The notes: a model not told the origin generated them from the letters alone. A DNA stretch of 39,672 nt from JANNAV01 sp031384695 (GCA_031384695.1 JANNAV010000112.1:1-39672); one strand, 5' to 3'; shown: positions 15,956 through 23,864, numbered from the stretch's first letter. Numbers and translations are program-made.

Positions 15956-16920
15956 GCCGCCTCGCTTTGCACGAAGGTGCGCGCCAGATGGGCGATCACC
16001 ACCGAAGGCTCCACCCCCGTCAGAATCTCGGCCCGCCCCAGCGTCGCCCCCGCCTGATCCATGTACCAGCCAAGGTGCTTGCGCGCCATCCGCAGCCCCA
16101 GATCGCGGCCATAATACCCCAGCATGTCCTCGTAATGCCCGATCACCAGATCGGCCAGCGCCGTCCCCTTGGGCACCACCGGCGCGCGCGTGCCATAAAG
16201 AACGGCGGCAATCTCGGCCAGCCGCCAGGGCGCACCTTGCGCGCCGCGCCCCACCATCACCCCGTCCGCCCCCGAGGCCTGCAACGCCGCCGTCGCAGTT
16301 TCCGCCCCCAGAATATCGCCATTGGCAATCACCGGAATACGCACCGCCGCCTTCACCGCCCGGATCGCCGCCCAATCGGCGCGGCCCTTGTAAAACTGAC
16401 AGCGGGTGCGCCCGTGGATAGTGATCATCGCAATCCCTGCCGCCTCCGCCCGCCGCGCCAACTCTGCCGCATTCAGCGCCGCATCATCCCACCCCAGCCG
16501 GGTTTTAAGGGTGACCGGCACCGAAACCGCCCCCACAACCGCCTCGATCAGCCGCAACGCCTGATCCAGATCGCGCATCAACGCCGATCCGCAGGCCCCC
16601 GTCGTCACCCGCTTGGCCGGACACCCCATATTGATATCAATCACTTGCGCGCCCTGCGCCTCGACATAAGCCGCCGCCTGCCCCATCCAATGCGCCTCGC
16701 GCCCCACCAGTTGCACCGAGGTGCCCGCCTGATCAAACCCCAGTTCCGCCCGCGCCCGCGCCATCGGCTTGTCTTGCATCAACTCGGCGCTTGCCACCAT
16801 TTCCGATACCACCAGCCCGGCACCAAAGCGCGCAACCAACCTGCGGAACGGCAGATCAGTGATCCCCGCCATCGGGGCCAACAGCACCGGAGGCGTCAGT
16901 GAAAGCGGGCGGCTGGCCAA
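15952..16920 (-). CDS. dusB: tRNA-dihydrouridine synthase DusB (NifR3)
   Basis: This FMN enzyme reduces specific uridines of tRNA to dihydrouridine. In Rhodobacter the gene is known as nifR3, the first gene of the ntr operon. It shows the FMN-binding start VLLAPMAGITDLPFR, the catalytic cysteine in INMGCPAKRV (Cys100 from this start), TGACGSALMR, IHGRTRCQFYKG, and VIANGDI with VMVGRGAQG for phosphate binding. The TTG at 16920 is preferred because AAAGGA lies 6 bases upstream of it. An in-frame ATG at 16956 has no visible ribosome site but remains possible. It heads the minus-strand operon, divergent from ispDF. Confidence 0.95.
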   Translation of the reverse strand: MASRPLSLTPPVLLAPMAGITDLPFRRLVARFGAGLVVSEMVASAELMQDKPMARARAELGFDQAGTSVQLVGREAHWMGQAAAYVEAQGAQVIDINMGCPAKRVTTGACGSALMRDLDQALRLIEAVVGAVSVPVTLKTRLGWDDAALNAAELARRAEAAGIAMITIHGRTRCQFYKGRADWAAIRAVKAAVRIPVIANGDILGAETATAALQASGADGVMVGRGAQGAPWRLAEIAAVLYGTRAPVVPKGTALADLVIGHYEDMLGYYGRDLGLRMARKHLGWYMDQAGATLGRAEILTGVEPSVVIAHLARTFVQSEAA

Positions 16921-17049
16921 GTGCGATCCTTTGTGTTGCGCCTCATCTAGGCCCATTGCCGTGGAATATCAAAGCCACCCGGCGCGAATTCTGCCCGAAA
17001 AGCGTGCAATGCCTAAAATATATGCACTTCGCCCGCATTTGCAGCGCGA

Positions 17050-17078
17050 TTGCCCCCGCCCGCACCATCTTCTACACA
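17050..17078 (+). promoter_or_regulatory. Putative promoter of ispDF-pgpA-pncC
   Basis: TTGCCC at 17050-17055 and TACACA at 17073-17078 are spaced by 17 bases. Transcription would start near 17085, close before the ribosome-binding site AAGG at 17088-17091. Both hexamers are imperfect (4 of 6 and 3 of 6 matches), so this is a weak prediction. Confidence 0.3.
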
Positions 17079-17099
17079 AGGTGCGATAAGGATGCTCCG

Positions 17100-18275
17100 A
17101 TGACCACCGCCACCACCACCGCAACCGCCACAACCGCCGCCATCATCGTCGCCGCCGGGCGCGGCCTGCGCGCGGGCGGTGATCTGCCCAAGCAATGGCA
17201 GATGCTGTCGGGCCGCCCGGTGCTGGCCCACAGCCTCGCGGCCTTCGAGGGGTTTCGCCGCCTGCTGGTGATCCACCCGCAAGACCGCGCCCGCGCCGCA
17301 GACCTCTTCACGGCATACGGCGCCGATATCGCGGCCGATATCCAGATCGTCGAAGGCGGCAACAGCCGGGCCGCCTCGGTGCGCAACGCGCTGGCGGCAC
17401 TCGCAGGCTCGGATGTCACCCGGGTGCTGATCCATGACGGTGCCCGCCCGCTGGTCTCGGGCGCGCTGATCGCCCGGGTGCTGGCCGCGCTTGATCATGC
17501 CGCCGCCGCCGCCCCCGCCCTGCCCGTCACCGATGCGCTGTGGCGGGGTGCCGCCGGGCAGGTCACCGGCACTCAGGCCCGCGATGCGCTTTATCGCGCG
17601 CAAACCCCGCAGGGCTTTCACCTCGCGGCAATCCAGACCGCCCACCGCACCCATCCCACCGATGCCGCCGATGATGTCGAGGTGGCGCGCGCCGCAGGCA
17701 TTGCCGTCGCCATCGTCGAAGGCTGCGAAAGCAATATCAAACTCACCTATCCGGGCGATTTCGCCCGCGCCGAGGCGATCATCAGAGGGCAGCAGATGGA
17801 TATCCGGCTGGGCAACGGCTTTGACGTGCACGCTTTCACCGCAGGCGATCACCTCTGGCTTTGCGGCGTGAAACTGCCGCATACCAAGGCATTGCTCGGC
17901 CATTCCGATGCCGATGTCGGCATGCACGCCCTCACCGACGCCATCTGTGGCGCGCTGGCCGAGGGCGATATCGGCCAGCACTTCCCCCCCTCCGATCCGC
18001 AGTGGAAGGGCGCCGCCTCGCGCATCTTCCTCGAACACGCCATGCGCCTTGCCACGCAGCGCGGCTACCGTCTGGCCAATTGCGATGTGACGCTGATCTG
18101 TGAACGCCCGAGAATCGGCCCCCACGCGGCCGCGATGCGGCAGGCCCTCGCCGAGATCATGGGCGTCGGGGTTGAGAGGATCAGCGTCAAGGCCACCACC
18201 TCCGAACAACTTGGCTTCACCGGCCGCGAAGAGGGCATCGCCGCCATCGCCACCGCCACGCTGGTGCGGGCATGA
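17100..18275 (+). CDS. ispDF: Bifunctional IspD/IspF (MEP isoprenoid pathway)
   Basis: The 391-residue fusion carries two enzymes of the non-mevalonate isoprenoid pathway. Residues 1 to about 230 are the 4-diphosphocytidyl-2-C-methyl-D-erythritol synthase domain (AAIIVAAGRGLRAGGDLPKQW, LIHDGARPLVS, DALYRAQTPQGF). From residue 233 it is the 2-C-methyl-D-erythritol 2,4-cyclodiphosphate synthase domain, with metal ligands in GFDVHAF and the segments LGHSDADVGMHALTDAI and KATTSEQLGFTGR. Such fusions are typical of alphaproteobacteria. The ATG at 17100 has AAGG nine bases upstream. The N-terminus carries an unusual threonine/alanine run (TTATTTATATTAA) coded by ACC/ACN repeats. The stop overlaps pgpA. 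Confidence 0.97.
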   Translation: MTTATTTATATTAAIIVAAGRGLRAGGDLPKQWQMLSGRPVLAHSLAAFEGFRRLLVIHPQDRARAADLFTAYGADIAADIQIVEGGNSRAASVRNALAALAGSDVTRVLIHDGARPLVSGALIARVLAALDHAAAAAPALPVTDALWRGAAGQVTGTQARDALYRAQTPQGFHLAAIQTAHRTHPTDAADDVEVARAAGIAVAIVEGCESNIKLTYPGDFARAEAIIRGQQMDIRLGNGFDVHAFTAGDHLWLCGVKLPHTKALLGHSDADVGMHALTDAICGALAEGDIGQHFPPSDPQWKGAASRIFLEHAMRLATQRGYRLANCDVTLICERPRIGPHAAAMRQALAEIMGVGVERISVKATTSEQLGFTGREEGIAAIATATLVRA

Positions 18276-18769
18276 GCCGGATGCTGGCGATCTTCTTCGG
18301 TGCAGGCCTTTTGCGCCCCGCCCCCGGCACCTTCGCCTCGGCGGTGGCGGTGCTGCTGGGGCTGGCGATTGACCGTTTTCTGGGCTTTCCGGCACTGGTT
18401 GCCGCAACCGCCCTTGTCACCGCATTGGGGTTCTGGGCCTGCGCGCGCGAATTGGCCAACCGCCCCGGCGATGACCCTGCGGAATTCGTGATCGACGAGG
18501 TCGCAGGCCAATGGCTGGCCCTGCTGTTCCCGGCGGCGGCGTTCTGGTGGCACGGGGTTGAGAACTGGGCGGTCACCGCCTATCCCGGCTGGCTGGCGGC
18601 CTTCCTGTTCTTCCGGCTGTTCGACATCTGGAAGCCCTGGCTGGTGGGCCGCGCCGATGCGCGCCACGATGCGGCGGGGGTGATGCTGGATGATCTGTGG
18701 GCCGGTCTGTTCGCAGGCATCGCCACGATAATCACGGCGGCTATTGCGCACGGGATTGTCGTGCAATGA
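18272..18769 (+). CDS. pgpA: Phosphatidylglycerophosphatase A
   Basis: PgpA dephosphorylates phosphatidylglycerophosphate to phosphatidylglycerol at the inner membrane. The 165 residues show the family start GAGLLRPAPGTFASAVAV, the acidic motif DPAEFVIDEVAGQW, FFRLFDIWKPW, and DDLWAGLFAG near the C-terminus, with several hydrophobic segments between. The start overlaps the ispDF stop and the stop overlaps pncC (ATGA at both junctions), so the three genes form one tight operon. Confidence 0.95.
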   Translation: MSRMLAIFFGAGLLRPAPGTFASAVAVLLGLAIDRFLGFPALVAATALVTALGFWACARELANRPGDDPAEFVIDEVAGQWLALLFPAAAFWWHGVENWAVTAYPGWLAAFLFFRLFDIWKPWLVGRADARHDAAGVMLDDLWAGLFAGIATIITAAIAHGIVVQ

Positions 18770-19269
18770 ACCCCGCCGCCCTGATCCCTGCCGCCCTGAA
18801 CCCCGCCGCCCTGATCGCCGCCGCCCGCGCCAAAGCCGCGCGCATTGCCTGCGCCGAAAGCTGCACCGGCGGTCTGCTCAGCGCCGCGCTGACGGAATCC
18901 CCCGGATCATCCGACGTGTTCGACCGCGGCTTCATCACCTATTCCAACGCCGCCAAGATGCAGATGCTGGGCGTGCGCGCCGAAACCCTCGCGCGCTATG
19001 GTGCGGTGTCCGAACCCGTCGCCCGCGAAATGGCCAATGGTGCCCTGCAACGCGCCGATGCCACCGTCGCGGTTGCGGTAACCGGCATCGCGGGCCCCGG
19101 CGGCTCGGATCACAAACCCGAAGGCCGGGTGTGCTTTGGCCTCGCCGTCGCGGGCGAGCCTACCCGCACCCTGACCGTCGAATTCGGCCCCATCGGGCGC
19201 AACCGCGTCCGCGCCGCCAGCGTGGCCGAGGCGCTGAACCAGTTGGAAAACGCCGTCGCATTGCTGTAA
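18766..19269 (+). CDS. pncC: CinA-family nicotinamide-nucleotide amidohydrolase (PncC)
   Basis: This stand-alone CinA C-terminal domain deamidates nicotinamide mononucleotide to nicotinate mononucleotide in NAD salvage. The 167 residues contain IACAESCTGGLLSAALTE with the serine/threonine of the active site, GFITYSNAAKMQMLGV, and AVTGIAGPGGSDHKPEG. The ATG at 18766 overlaps the pgpA stop. Residues 2-19 are an unusual repeat of PAAL units (NPAALIPAALNPAALIAAA), encoded by a 15/30-base tandem repeat. Family members normally begin shortly before the AESCTGG strand, so this is a repeat-derived N-terminal extension. Confidence 0.93.
   Translation: MNPAALIPAALNPAALIAAARAKAARIACAESCTGGLLSAALTESPGSSDVFDRGFITYSNAAKMQMLGVRAETLARYGAVSEPVAREMANGALQRADATVAVAVTGIAGPGGSDHKPEGRVCFGLAVAGEPTRTLTVEFGPIGRNRVRAASVAEALNQLENAVALL
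18769..18828 (+). repeat. Coding minisatellite in the pncC 5' end (period 15/30)
   Basis: Four 15-base units run head to tail: AACCCCGCCGCCCTG, ATCCCTGCCGCCCTG, AACCCCGCCGCCCTG, and a diverged ATCGCCGCCGCCCGC. Units 1 and 3 are identical, so the array can also be read as two 30-base units. The period is a multiple of three, so copy-number change would only lengthen or shorten the N-terminus. Confidence 0.8.
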
Positions 19270-19336
19270 GTCTGGGCAGGGCAAGACTTATTGGCCCCAC
19301 AAAGGCGGCCTATGAAGTCGCGCGTACGAACCATCT

Positions 19337-19434
19337 GCAAACGCTCCAGTGGAGCGTTTGCTCGCGTTCGTTGCCCATTAGGCCGGAGGCCGATTGGGCA
19401 AGGGATGTTCCGCAATCCAATCGCTCGGGCAAAT
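19337..19434 (-). repeat. Repeat family B, copy 1 (98 bp with palindrome)
   Basis: The segment lies between the convergent genes pncC and ratA. It begins with a palindrome whose 12-base arms, GCAAACGCTCCA (19337-19348) and its complement (19350-19361), flank a single central base. An inverted copy of the same length occupies 27314-27411 with about 15 differences. The rest of the element is conserved too (TTGCCCAT, GGCCTCCG read on the minus strand, GGATTGCGG). The palindrome could serve both flanking genes as a terminator-like hairpin, although no T run follows directly. Confidence 0.8.
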
Positions 19435-19473
19435 CCGGCAAGAAATAGAAAGCTCAGGAGCACAACTCCCCCT

Positions 19474-19920
19474 TTACCCATAAAGCACCGCCGCCCGCGT
19501 CTCGAACGCCCGCACCACCCGCTGCATCGCCTCGGTGAACACCAGCCCGATGATCCCACCCAGTATCGCGCTGCGAAACTCGAAATCGACGTTGAACGCC
19601 ACCTCGCAGCCCCCCGTCGGCAAATCGCGGAACCGCCAGCAGGATTTCAGATGCCGGAACGGCCCGTCCAGATATTCCGTGTCAATCCGCCCCTCGCCGG
19701 GCCACAACGTCACCCGGCTGCCGAACCGCTCGCGGAACACCTTGAAGCTGATCACAAGGTCCGCCTCCAGCACCTCGCCGCCTGCAAACGCCGTCCGCGT
19801 CCGCACCCGCGCCGCCGCCGTCCATGGCAAAAACTCCGGATAGCGCGCCACGTCGGCCACCAGTTCATACATCTGAGCCGCAGTATAGGGCAGCACCTTG
19901 GTCTCGGCGTGTTGGGGCAA
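19474..19920 (-). CDS. RatA/COQ10-type START-domain protein
   Basis: The 148-residue protein belongs to the polyketide-cyclase/START family, with the mitochondrial coenzyme Q-binding protein COQ10 and E. coli RatA as relatives. It shows the family pattern YTAAQMYELVADVARYPEFLPW, VLEADLVISFKVFRERFGSRV, YLDGPFRHLKSCWRF, and FEFRSAILGGIIGLVF. Such proteins bind quinones or other lipids and help respiratory quinone function. E. coli RatA was described as affecting ribosome association. The start is a TTG at 19920 (MPQHAETK), with GAGGA just upstream. The next in-frame candidates upstream add sequence not seen in the family. lipA lies nearby, though on the other side of several genes. Confidence 0.9.
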   Translation of the reverse strand: MPQHAETKVLPYTAAQMYELVADVARYPEFLPWTAAARVRTRTAFAGGEVLEADLVISFKVFRERFGSRVTLWPGEGRIDTEYLDGPFRHLKSCWRFRDLPTGGCEVAFNVDFEFRSAILGGIIGLVFTEAMQRVVRAFETRAAVLYG

Positions 19921-19986
19921 GTGATCCTCATGCGTGACTTGGCCCGATCTATTGGTTAGGACTGCAGAGGAAATCAAGAGGGCGCC

Positions 19987-20526
19987 ATGCCACACAGACC
20001 CTATGCCATTGATCAGTTGATCTCGGCCAAAGCCATCGCCGCGCGGGTCGAGGCGCTGGCCCGCGAAATCACCGCCTATTACCTTGGCTGCGACAAGCTG
20101 GTGGTGGTGGGCCTGCTGCGCGGCTCGTTCGTGTTCATCGCCGACCTCGTGCGCGAGATCGACCTGCCGGTCGAGGTGGATTTTCTCGAAGCCTCGTCCT
20201 ATGGCGATGCCATGCATTCTTCGCGCGAGGTGCGCATCCTCAAGGATCTTCGCGGCGAGATTGCCGGGCGCGATGTGCTGGTGGTCGAAGATATCGTCGA
20301 TACCGGCTTTACCCTGCACCATGTCGTCAACCTGCTGCGCTCGCGCAATCCGGCCCGGCTCGAGGTCTGCGCGCTGCTCGACAAGCCAACCCGGCGCGAG
20401 GTGGATATCCGCGCAACCTGGACAGGCTTTGAAATTCCCGATGAATTCGTGGTAGGCTACGGCATAGATTTCGCCCAGCGTAACCGCAACCTGCCTTACA
20501 TCGGCAAGGTACGTTTCACGGAGTAA
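19987..20526 (+). CDS. hpt: Hypoxanthine phosphoribosyltransferase
   Basis: This purine salvage enzyme transfers phosphoribose from PRPP to hypoxanthine (and guanine) in the cytosol. The 179 residues contain GLLRGSFVFIADLVR, SSYGDAMHSS, the PRPP-binding motif VLVVEDIVDTGFT (97-109), and the C-terminal purine-contacting VVGYGIDFAQRNRNLPYIG. The length and motifs are standard for bacterial Hpt. It is divergent from ratA, with 66 bases between the start codons. Confidence 0.95.
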   Translation: MPHRPYAIDQLISAKAIAARVEALAREITAYYLGCDKLVVVGLLRGSFVFIADLVREIDLPVEVDFLEASSYGDAMHSSREVRILKDLRGEIAGRDVLVVEDIVDTGFTLHHVVNLLRSRNPARLEVCALLDKPTRREVDIRATWTGFEIPDEFVVGYGIDFAQRNRNLPYIGKVRFTE

Positions 20527-20529
20527 CCG

Positions 20530-21045
20530 GTGCTGCCCGATCTGCTGCCTCAAAATCCGGTCATCCTGTTTTGCGGCACCGCCGCCGGGCGGGCATCGGC
20601 TGCACGCGGGCATTACTATGCCGGGCCGGGCAACCGGTTCTGGCAGATGCTGGCCGAAACCCGGATCACGCCGCACCGGATGCAACCCCAAGATGATCAC
20701 CGCTTGCCAGACTTTGGCATCGGGCTGACCGATCTGGCCAAGGATGTGGCGGGAATGGACCGCGATATCCCCGCCGCCGCCTATCTGCCGCAACGCCTCG
20801 CAGCCCTGATATCCGGCCTTGCGCCGCGCATCGTGGCCTTCACCAGCCTCACCGCCGCCCGGCTGGCGCTCAGCGATAAAACCCTGCGCGCGGGCCCCCT
20901 TGCGCCCGATCCGCGCTGGCCGCAGGTGGCGCTCTGGGCGCTGCCCTCGCCTTCGGGTGCGGCGCGCGGCCACTTCACCGCCCAACCCTGGCACGCTCTG
21001 GCACAGCAAATCGCGGCGGTACGCGCCCGCGCGGCCGCCCGATGA
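20530..21045 (+). CDS. Mismatch-specific DNA glycosylase (Mug/UDG family)
   Basis: The 171-residue protein has the uracil-DNA glycosylase fold motifs of the G:T/U mismatch-specific branch. The first motif is LFCGTAAGRASAARGHYYAGPGNRFW (residues 14-39, split by the family's tyrosine/histidine pair), followed by GIGLTDLAKDV. The second motif is the LPSPSGAARG loop near the C-terminus. Mug enzymes remove uracil or thymine mispaired with guanine and alkylated cytosines. The motif-1 loop here is TAAG where classical Mug has NPG, so the exact specificity is open. The start is a GTG with GGAG six bases upstream, 3 bases after the hpt stop. The stop overlaps the next gene as ATGA. Confidence 0.82.
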   Translation: MLPDLLPQNPVILFCGTAAGRASAARGHYYAGPGNRFWQMLAETRITPHRMQPQDDHRLPDFGIGLTDLAKDVAGMDRDIPAAAYLPQRLAALISGLAPRIVAFTSLTAARLALSDKTLRAGPLAPDPRWPQVALWALPSPSGAARGHFTAQPWHALAQQIAAVRARAAAR

Positions 21046-21224
21046 TCGGCCCGGTCTGGCTGTTGCGGATGGCCTCCTGGGTGCGCCACCCGCCCTCCCC
21101 CGGCCGGGTCAAACTGGTGGTCGCCGTCGTGCTGATCTGCTTTGCCATCTTCGGGTTCGAGCGCGTCTGGGGCTGGCCCGAATGGCTGTCTGTCAACGGC
21201 AAACCGCGCCTGCCAAAGCCTTAG
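21042..21224 (+). CDS. Small single-pass membrane protein (60 aa)
   Basis: I do not recognise a named family. The protein has a short basic N-terminus (MIGPVWLLRMASWVRHPPSP), one hydrophobic helix (VKLVVAVVLICFAIFGFERV, residues 24-43) and a short proline/lysine tail. The ATG overlaps the stop of the glycosylase gene, and the coding bias matches its neighbours, so it is probably real. Its place in a row with hpt and the glycosylase says little about function. Confidence 0.65.
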   Translation: MIGPVWLLRMASWVRHPPSPGRVKLVVAVVLICFAIFGFERVWGWPEWLSVNGKPRLPKP

Positions 21225-21332
21225 GCGCATCTACCCGCCGCCTGCCCCTAAAGGCAGGTTTTGCGCGACAAGCGATGCCTTTAATGTCACCTCAACAGCG
21301 GATCAACCAGGGTCCGCAGCCGGGAACGCAGG

Positions 21333-22223
21333 ATGATCAGATACCGCTACGCCATCACCGGGGTGCTGCTGGTCGGGTTCGCCGGGTTCCTGCTGCTCAC
21401 ACAAGTACGGATGCAACCGGTCACCGATCTGGCGGGCCTTGCGGGCACGCCCGCACCGGGCGAGGCGGTGTTCTGGGCGGCGGGCTGCGCCTCGTGCCAC
21501 ATGACGCCCGGGGCCAAAGGGGCCGAGCAACTGGTGCTCGCGGGCGGGCGGGTGCTGCCCTCGCCCTTTGGCAGCTTTCTTGCCCCCAACATCTCGACCG
21601 ATCCGGTTCAGGGCATCGGCGGCTGGTCGGTCACCAGCTTTGCCGCCGCCATCCGGGGCGGCGTGTCACCCGATGGCACGCATTACTTTCCCGCTCTGCC
21701 CTACACCGCCTATACCAGAATGACCGGGCAGGATCTGCTGGATCTCAAGGCCTACATGGATGGCCTGCCCGCGTCCTCCACCCCCAGCAAACCGCATGAG
21801 ATCAGCTTTCCCCTCAACATCCGCCGCACGCTTGGCATCTGGAAGCTGCTGTTCCTCAAGGATGATTACGTGCTGACCGGCGATCTTTCGCCGCCCCAGA
21901 CAAGGGGGCGCTATCTGGTGGAAGCCCTCGCCCATTGCGGCGAATGCCACACACCGCGCAATCTGCTGGGCGGCCTGGATCGCACGCGCTGGCTGGGGGG
22001 GGCGGCTGATCCCTCGGGCAAAGGCCGCATCCCGAACATCACCCCCGCCAAACTCGACTGGTCCGAGGCCGAGATCGTCACCTACCTGACCACCGGCTTC
22101 ACCCCCGAATACGACGTGGTGGGTGGTCATATGGCGGCGGTTGTCGATAACATGGGCCATCTGCCGGTGGCAGACGTGCAGGCCATCGCGGCCTATCTGA
22201 AAGCGGTGCCGCCGGTTGAATAA
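21333..22223 (+). CDS. Di-haem cytochrome c (membrane-anchored)
   Basis: The 296-residue protein has an N-terminal membrane anchor or signal (YAITGVLLVGFAGFLLL) followed by two cytochrome c domains. Haem sites are C52-A-S-C-H56 and C202-G-E-C-H206. NISTDPVQGIGGWS and NITPAKLDWSEAEIVTYLTTG are the matching segments that follow each site and resemble the c-type subunits of membrane alcohol/aldehyde dehydrogenases and related cytochromes. It would carry electrons in the periplasm. No dehydrogenase partner is encoded beside it, so the donor is unknown. The gap of 108 bases upstream leaves room for its own promoter. Confidence 0.88.
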   Translation: MIRYRYAITGVLLVGFAGFLLLTQVRMQPVTDLAGLAGTPAPGEAVFWAAGCASCHMTPGAKGAEQLVLAGGRVLPSPFGSFLAPNISTDPVQGIGGWSVTSFAAAIRGGVSPDGTHYFPALPYTAYTRMTGQDLLDLKAYMDGLPASSTPSKPHEISFPLNIRRTLGIWKLLFLKDDYVLTGDLSPPQTRGRYLVEALAHCGECHTPRNLLGGLDRTRWLGGAADPSGKGRIPNITPAKLDWSEAEIVTYLTTGFTPEYDVVGGHMAAVVDNMGHLPVADVQAIAAYLKAVPPVE

Positions 22224-22235
22224 GATGCGCCTGCC

Positions 22236-22862
22236 ATGATCCTGATCGGCCAATACGACAGCCCCTTCGTGCGCCGCGTCGGCATCGCCCTGACCCTGTA
22301 TCAGATGCCCTTCGAGCACCGGCCATGGTCGGTGTTCGCCGACGGCGCAAAACTTCAGGCCCTGAACCCGCTGATGCGGGTGCCCACGCTGGTGCTGCCG
22401 GATGGCTTTGTGATCACCGACAGCCACATGATGCTGGATTATCTCGACAGTCTGGTGCCGGAACCGCTGTTCCCCCGCGATGAACCCGCCCGCCACCATG
22501 CCCTGAAGATCGCGGCGATGGGCACCGGCCTTGCCGAAAAAGCGGTCAGCCTGTTCTATGAACACCGCCTGCACGATACCCCGTCACCGGTCTGGATCGC
22601 GCGCTGCCACAGCCAGATTGCCGCCGTTCTGGCGGCATTGGAGGCAAACTTTGCCGCCAGACCGCACCCCGGCCCCTACTGGTTCAAAGATCGGATTGGC
22701 CACGCCGATATCGCCGTCACCTGCGCCCTGCGCTTTGTGTCCGATACCAACCCCGCCCTGTTCAACGCCGTCACCTACCCCACGCTGAACGCCTGTGCCG
22801 CCCGCATCGAGGCGCTGCCCGCGTTCCGGCAAATCGCGCAAGCCTTTGTGGCACCCGCATAA
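22236..22862 (+). CDS. Glutathione S-transferase family protein
   Basis: The 208 residues have an N-terminal thioredoxin-like GST domain (MILIGQYDSPFVRRVGIALTL, then RVPTLVLPDGFVITDSHMML with the cis-proline after V) and an all-helical C-terminal domain (RIGHADIAVTCALRF is the N-capping box region). The residue at the usual catalytic place is a serine in YDSPFVRR. Substrates cannot be read from sequence. It follows the cytochrome gene by 12 bases and is convergent with lipA, with a gap of only 15 bases. Confidence 0.88.
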   Translation: MILIGQYDSPFVRRVGIALTLYQMPFEHRPWSVFADGAKLQALNPLMRVPTLVLPDGFVITDSHMMLDYLDSLVPEPLFPRDEPARHHALKIAAMGTGLAEKAVSLFYEHRLHDTPSPVWIARCHSQIAAVLAALEANFAARPHPGPYWFKDRIGHADIAVTCALRFVSDTNPALFNAVTYPTLNACAARIEALPAFRQIAQAFVAPA

Positions 22863-22877
22863 CGGCGCCGCAAACCG

Positions 22878-23864
22878 CTACCCCCGCCCCAGCTTTTCCA
22901 GCCGCGCGCTTCGCAGCCGCGCGAAATCATCGCCCGCGTGGTAGGATGACCGCGTCAGCGGCGTCGCCGAAACCATCAGGAACCCCTTGCCGTAGGCCGC
23001 TTCCTCATAGCCCTTGAACTCGTCCGGGGTCACAAACCGGTCCACCCGGTGATGCTTTGGCGTTGGTTGCAGATATTGCCCGATGGTCAGAAAATCCACA
23101 TCCGCCGCCCGCATATCGTCCATCACCTGCAACACCCCTTGCCGGTCCTCGCCCAACCCCACCATGATGCCCGATTTGGTGAACATCGCCGGATCCAGCT
23201 CTTTCACCTTCTGCAACAGCCGCAGCGAATGGAAATACCGCGCCCCCGGTCGCACCGTCGGGTAAAGGCCGGGCACGGTTTCCAGATTGTGATTGAACAC
23301 ATCGGGGCGTGCCACCACCACTGCCTGCACCGCAGATTCGGGGCATTTCAGGAAATCCGGCGTCAGAATCTCAATCGTGGTGCCCGGCGCATGGCGGCGG
23401 ATGGCGCGGATGGTCATGGCGAAATGCTCTGCCCCGCCATCGGCCAGATCATCGCGGTCCACCGAGGTTACCACCACATGCTTCAGCCCCAGTTCCGCCA
23501 CCGCCTGCGCCACCCGCCCCGGCTCGAACGCGTCCAGCGCACGCGGCTTGCCGGTGGCGATGTTGCAAAACGCACAGCCCCGGGTGCAGATATCACCCAT
23601 GATCATCATGGTCGCATGCCCCTGGCTCCAGCACTCGCCAACGTTGGGGCAACCCGCCTCCTCGCACACCGTCACCAGCTTTTTGTCGCGCAAGATATCG
23701 CGCGTGCGCTTGTAACCTTCCGATGTCGGTGCCTTCACCCGGATCCAATCCGGCTTTTTCGGTTGCGCATTATCTGCACGATGCGCCTTTTCAGGGTGGC
23801 GCTGATCCGGAATTGTAAGGTCACGCACCGATTTTTCCCCCTGCAAAACAATCTGATCCGACAT
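22878..23864 (-). CDS. lipA: Lipoyl synthase
   Basis: LipA is a radical-SAM enzyme that inserts two sulphurs into protein-bound octanoyl groups to make lipoate for 2-oxoacid dehydrogenases. The 328 residues hold the auxiliary cluster cysteines Cys67, Cys72 and Cys78 (CEEAGCPNVGEC) and the radical-SAM motif C93xxxC97xxC100 (CTRGCAFC). HNLETVPGLYPTVRPGA, GLGEDRQGV and the C-terminal SSYHAGDDF are also typical. The ATG at 23864 starts MSDQIVLQGEKSVRD. Longer in-frame starts to 23957 would extend into the region divergent from the aquaporin gene and add unrelated residues. Confidence 0.97.
   Translation of the reverse strand: MSDQIVLQGEKSVRDLTIPDQRHPEKAHRADNAQPKKPDWIRVKAPTSEGYKRTRDILRDKKLVTVCEEAGCPNVGECWSQGHATMMIMGDICTRGCAFCNIATGKPRALDAFEPGRVAQAVAELGLKHVVVTSVDRDDLADGGAEHFAMTIRAIRRHAPGTTIEILTPDFLKCPESAVQAVVVARPDVFNHNLETVPGLYPTVRPGARYFHSLRLLQKVKELDPAMFTKSGIMVGLGEDRQGVLQVMDDMRAADVDFLTIGQYLQPTPKHHRVDRFVTPDEFKGYEEAAYGKGFLMVSATPLTRSSYHAGDDFARLRSARLEKLGRG

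Noticed and set aside
19474..19920. Toxin of a toxin-antitoxin pair (RatA name)
   Set aside because: RatA of E. coli was named a toxin, but no antitoxin gene (ratB/yfjF-type) is adjacent here, and the START/COQ10-type quinone role is more likely.
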